From positions 1-7,085 of the forward strand of contig CACZOT010000036.1 of NCBI GenBank assembly GCA_902782795.1: a stretch of 7,085 nt of DNA, written 5' to 3'. The DNA comes from an uncultured Eubacteriales bacterium (lineage in GTDB: Bacteria; Bacillota; Clostridia; Christensenellales; Aristaeellaceae). The notes beneath the pieces are model-generated. The model ran no database searches and had not been told where the DNA came from. It was given only the letters and a program-made list of their open reading frames with translations. The translations under genes and the position numbers were made by a program. Of this stretch, positions 5,709-7,085 are shown one piece after another. Each line of letters opens with the position of its first letter. Position 1 is the first letter of the stretch.

Positions 5709-5736
5709 ACCCATTTTCCCCCTGGGCCATACCATG
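5709..5736 (+). promoter_or_regulatory. Possible sporulation (SigK-like) promoter for the Cys-rich gene
   Basis: AC at 5709-5710, a 17-bp spacer, and CATACCATG (5728-5736) resemble the SigK pattern (AC, 16-17 bp, CATAnnnTA) with one mismatch at the final base. I find no good SigA promoter between the udp promoter and the gene. These short motifs are easily met by chance, so this is only suggestive. If real, it would point to expression late in the mother cell during sporulation. Confidence 0.25.
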
Positions 5737-5788
5737 CAGCGTGGGCGGGCGGACCGCCCCAAATCCAAGCCACAGGAGGGATCCCACC

Positions 5789-6364
5789 ATGTCGTTCTAC
5801 TCCTACAAGAACGCGGGCGGCGCCTGCTGCCGTCCCGGCAGCGTCAGCGGCGCGAACGCGACCAACGGCCTTTCCGAGCGCATCTGCGTGCAGGTCCAGA
5901 ACGTGTACGACTCCTGCCTCTCCCAGGACCAGCTGAGCAACCGCACCGTCACCGTCGGGGAGATCGTGCCCATCGTCTCCGGAGGCTGCGCCAACGGCCC
6001 GGCCAACCCGCTCCTGGCCAACTGCCGCTGCTCCTGCTGCGGGGACACCTGCTCCTGCACGTGCCGCAGCTGCGGCGCGCCGCTCTCCTTTGAGGAGGCG
6101 CTGGAGAACGCGCAGTCCAGCCCGGTGCCGCTGCCCACGCCCCAGGGCAACTGGACGTTTGAGAGCTGCCGCTCCTCCACCACGCGGGGCGCCATTTCCG
6201 ACCTCACCATCGACCGCCTCTGCGACCGGCCCCAGTACGGCCGCGTGCGCGCGAACATCTCCGTGCCCATCGACGTGCTGTTCATCGACGCCGCCTGCCA
6301 GGAGTGGATGGGCCAGGCGACCCTGACCGTCGCCAAGGACGTGCTGCTCGCCATCCCGGATTAA
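5789..6364 (+). CDS. Cys-rich protein of unknown function, N-terminal portion ending at in-frame TAA
   Basis: A 191-codon ORF starting MSFYSYKNAGGACC, with an ideal ribosome site (AGGAGGG, 8 nt before the ATG). It has 16 cysteines. Eight of them are packed into residues 79-95 (C79, C81, C83, C84, C88, C90, C92, C95; pattern CxCxCCxxxCxCxCxxC), suggesting metal binding or disulfide cross-linking. Around the cluster lie RICVQVQNVYDSC (31-43), ESCRSSTTRGAISDL (125-139) and a likely beta-rich segment (RVRANISVPIDVLFIDA, 152-168). No signal peptide or membrane helix is visible. The layout recalls uncharacterised Clostridia proteins that I associate, without proof, with spore or surface layers. The stop TAA (6362-6364) seems premature: the same frame stays open for 127 more codons with fitting sequence. 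The gene is divergent from udp with its own upstream region. Confidence 0.75.
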   Translation: MSFYSYKNAGGACCRPGSVSGANATNGLSERICVQVQNVYDSCLSQDQLSNRTVTVGEIVPIVSGGCANGPANPLLANCRCSCCGDTCSCTCRSCGAPLSFEEALENAQSSPVPLPTPQGNWTFESCRSSTTRGAISDLTIDRLCDRPQYGRVRANISVPIDVLFIDAACQEWMGQATLTVAKDVLLAIPD

Positions 6365-6748
6365 TCCATCGTCTCCTTCCGCGTGGAAAGCCTGGTCAGC
6401 GCCATCTGCGTCTCGGGCTCTTACATCGGCGATAGGCGGTTCCAGATCACCATCTGCGTGACCATCGTGCTCAAGATCATCGCCGAGGTCGAGGTGATGA
6501 TCCCCTCCTACGGCTTCTGCGAGATCCCGCCCGCGGAGGAGTTCGCCGAGAACGTCTGCGATGAATTCTTCTCGATGCCGCTATTCCCCAGGCAGACCGC
6601 CCCCTCCGGAACGGTCTGCGGCGGCGGCACGGCGACGGCCGGCAGCTGCGCCTCCGGCTGCAGCACCTGCTCCTCCTGCGGGACCGTGTGCGGCGGAAGC
6701 TGCTCCACCTGCCCGCGCTGCGGCTGCGCCATGACGGCCTCCACCTGA
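6365..6748 (+). pseudogene. In-frame C-terminal half of the Cys-rich protein, downstream of the TAA
   Basis: Directly after the TAA, in the same frame, 127 codons run to a TGA at 6746-6748. They begin SIVSFRVESLVSAICV and go on through a regular alternating hydrophobic region (FQITICVTIVLKIIAEVEVM, residues 26-45 of this part), SYGFCEIPPAEEF, and a Cys-rich tail with repeated CxxC and CxC pairs (CSTC, CSSC, CSTC, CPRC, CGC). The part has 14 cysteines. The beta-type pattern continues smoothly from the end of the preceding half, so the two halves look like one protein of about 318 residues. The only candidate restart is GTG at 6383, with no ribosome site upstream. No other stop or frameshift occurs, so decay, if any, is recent. 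Alternatives are a base error (TAC or TAT to TAA) or stop-codon readthrough. If independently translated, the CDS would be 6383-6748 (121 residues). Confidence 0.65.
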
Positions 6749-6768
6749 GAGAAGACGCGGACGCGGTC

Positions 6769-6804
6769 CCGTCCCTGAAGGCCGCGCCTTTCGCGGCCGG
6801 ACGG
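6769..6804 (+). repeat. Interrupted hairpin just after the Cys-rich gene
   Basis: An outer stem CCGTCC (6769-6774) with GGACGG (6799-6804) encloses a 5-nt one-sided bulge (CTGAA) and an inner 7-bp stem GGCCGCG (6780-6786) with CGCGGCC (6792-6798), loop CCTTT. No clear U-tract follows. It begins about 20 nt after the stop codon and may protect the mRNA 3' end or assist termination. Confidence 0.5.
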
Positions 6805-6850
6805 TTCCTATAGCGCCGGCGTGAAACGCCCCGGCCAGGACTGTACGAAA

Positions 6851-6864
6851 GCGCGCCGGCGCGC
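6851..6864. repeat. 14-bp perfect GC palindrome
   Basis: GCGCGCCGGCGCGC reads the same on both strands. It lies between the post-gene hairpins and the terminator at 6876. It may be only a by-product of GC-rich composition. Confidence 0.4.
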
Positions 6865-6875
6865 CTTGCTCCCCA

Positions 6876-6906
6876 CCGCCCCGCCCCATTTGGGGCGGGG
6901 CGGTTT
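6876..6906 (+). terminator. Strong hairpin terminator, perfect 12-bp stem
   Basis: CCGCCCCGCCCC (6876-6887), loop ATTT, and GGGGCGGGGCGG (6892-6903) pair without a mismatch; flanking A6875 and T6904 extend the stem to 13 bp. The U-tract is short (TTT, then C), so release may be less efficient than the stem suggests. It is the likely end of transcription for the Cys-rich gene and insulates the downstream ABC gene. Confidence 0.75.
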
Positions 6907-6974
6907 CGCCCGCGAACACATATTCCTCATACCGCCGCCGCAAATCTTCCAGCGCGGTTCACCTGCCGTTAGCG

Positions 6975-7010
6975 TTGAGAGGCTATACTAGAAAAAAAAC
7001 GTCTCATAAT
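6975..7010 (+). promoter_or_regulatory. AT-rich promoter region of the ABC transporter gene
   Basis: Within GC-rich DNA a short AT-rich block holds TATACT (6984-6989, five of six to a -10 box), a run of eight A (6992-6999) and CATAAT (7005-7010, also -10-like). No good -35 lies 16-18 bp upstream of TATACT. TTGAGA (6975-6980) is 24 bp from CATAAT, too far for a normal promoter. TGAGA (6976-6980) and TCTCA (7002-7006) are inverted repeats around the TATACT box, so a regulator-bound promoter is possible. Confidence 0.4.
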
Positions 7011-7023
7011 TGGAGTGGAACGT

Positions 7024-7085
7024 ATGCTGATCCTTCGCGATATCCAAAAAACTTACCCCGTGGGCGAGGGGGAAAGCGTCCCCGC
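7024..7085 (+). CDS. ABC transporter ATP-binding protein, N terminus (cut by window edge)
   Basis: Twenty codons are visible, starting MLILRDIQKTYPVGEG. The pattern MLxLxxIxKxYPVGxGE, followed by VPA, is the typical opening of MacB/LolD/YknY-type ATPases of the cytoplasmic membrane; such proteins power export of peptides, lipoproteins or drugs with a FtsX-like permease. Walker motifs lie beyond the window, so the assignment rests on the N-terminal strand alone. A GGAG ribosome site is 8 nt before the ATG. Confidence 0.72.
   Translation, partial: MLILRDIQKTYPVGEGESVP

Noticed and set aside
6851..6903. Hairpins read as a CRISPR or REP repeat array
   Set aside because: The elements differ in sequence and spacing; there is no repeated unit.
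6581..6943. A 120-codon minus-strand frame covering the Cys-rich tail and the terminator
   Set aside because: It runs through a perfect terminator stem and is a Gly/Ala/Arg-rich antisense image of the Cys-rich coding tail.

Overview
The window is GC-rich bacterial chromosome, densely coded on both strands, with strong AAGGAGG-type Shine-Dalgarno (SD) sites. Gene content and style point to a high-GC Firmicute of the Clostridia: a TrmB starting MRMR, a Firmicutes-style uridine phosphorylase, an M18 aminopeptidase, an orphan PTS_EIIC_2 permease and a Cys-rich protein. A Christensenellales- or Oscillospirales-like gut anaerobe would fit, but that placement is inference. No mobile element, tRNA, rRNA or CRISPR array was seen.

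Layout. Positions 1-3514 hold a leftward (minus-strand) gene train. Reading in the direction of transcription: a promoter near 3486-3514; a GC-rich leader of about 350 nt with no convincing ORF; a small two-helix membrane protein; trmB (tRNA m7G46 methyltransferase); a P-loop NTPase/kinase; an M18 aminopeptidase; then, after an 81-bp gap with a hairpin, the start of a MATE transporter cut by the left edge. The first four genes overlap or abut (10 bp, ATGA, 12 bp) and look co-transcribed. Positions 3566-4722 hold a rightward single gene for a stand-alone PTS-IIC-type permease, with its own promoter and a strong terminator that also separates it from the convergent uridine phosphorylase gene (4756-5544, minus). 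That gene has an extended -10 promoter at 5610-5638.

Divergent from it, 5789-6748 on the plus strand carries a Cys-rich protein of unknown function. Its frame is interrupted once by an in-frame TAA (6362-6364), yet the next 127 codons remain open in the same frame and read as the natural C-terminal half. This is the most notable point in the window. It could be a recent nonsense mutation, a base error or recoding, and the sequence alone cannot say which. A sporulation-type (SigK-like) promoter is possible upstream. The 275 bp after it are full of hairpins, including a perfect 12-bp stem at 6876-6903. The right edge cuts off an ABC-transporter ATPase just after its start.

Functionally these are mostly housekeeping and salvage genes: tRNA modification, peptide turnover, pyrimidine nucleoside salvage and transport. 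I see no defence system or clearly new multi-gene system. The items worth following up are the interrupted Cys-rich gene, the long leader with mutually exclusive pairings, and the post-gene hairpin cluster.
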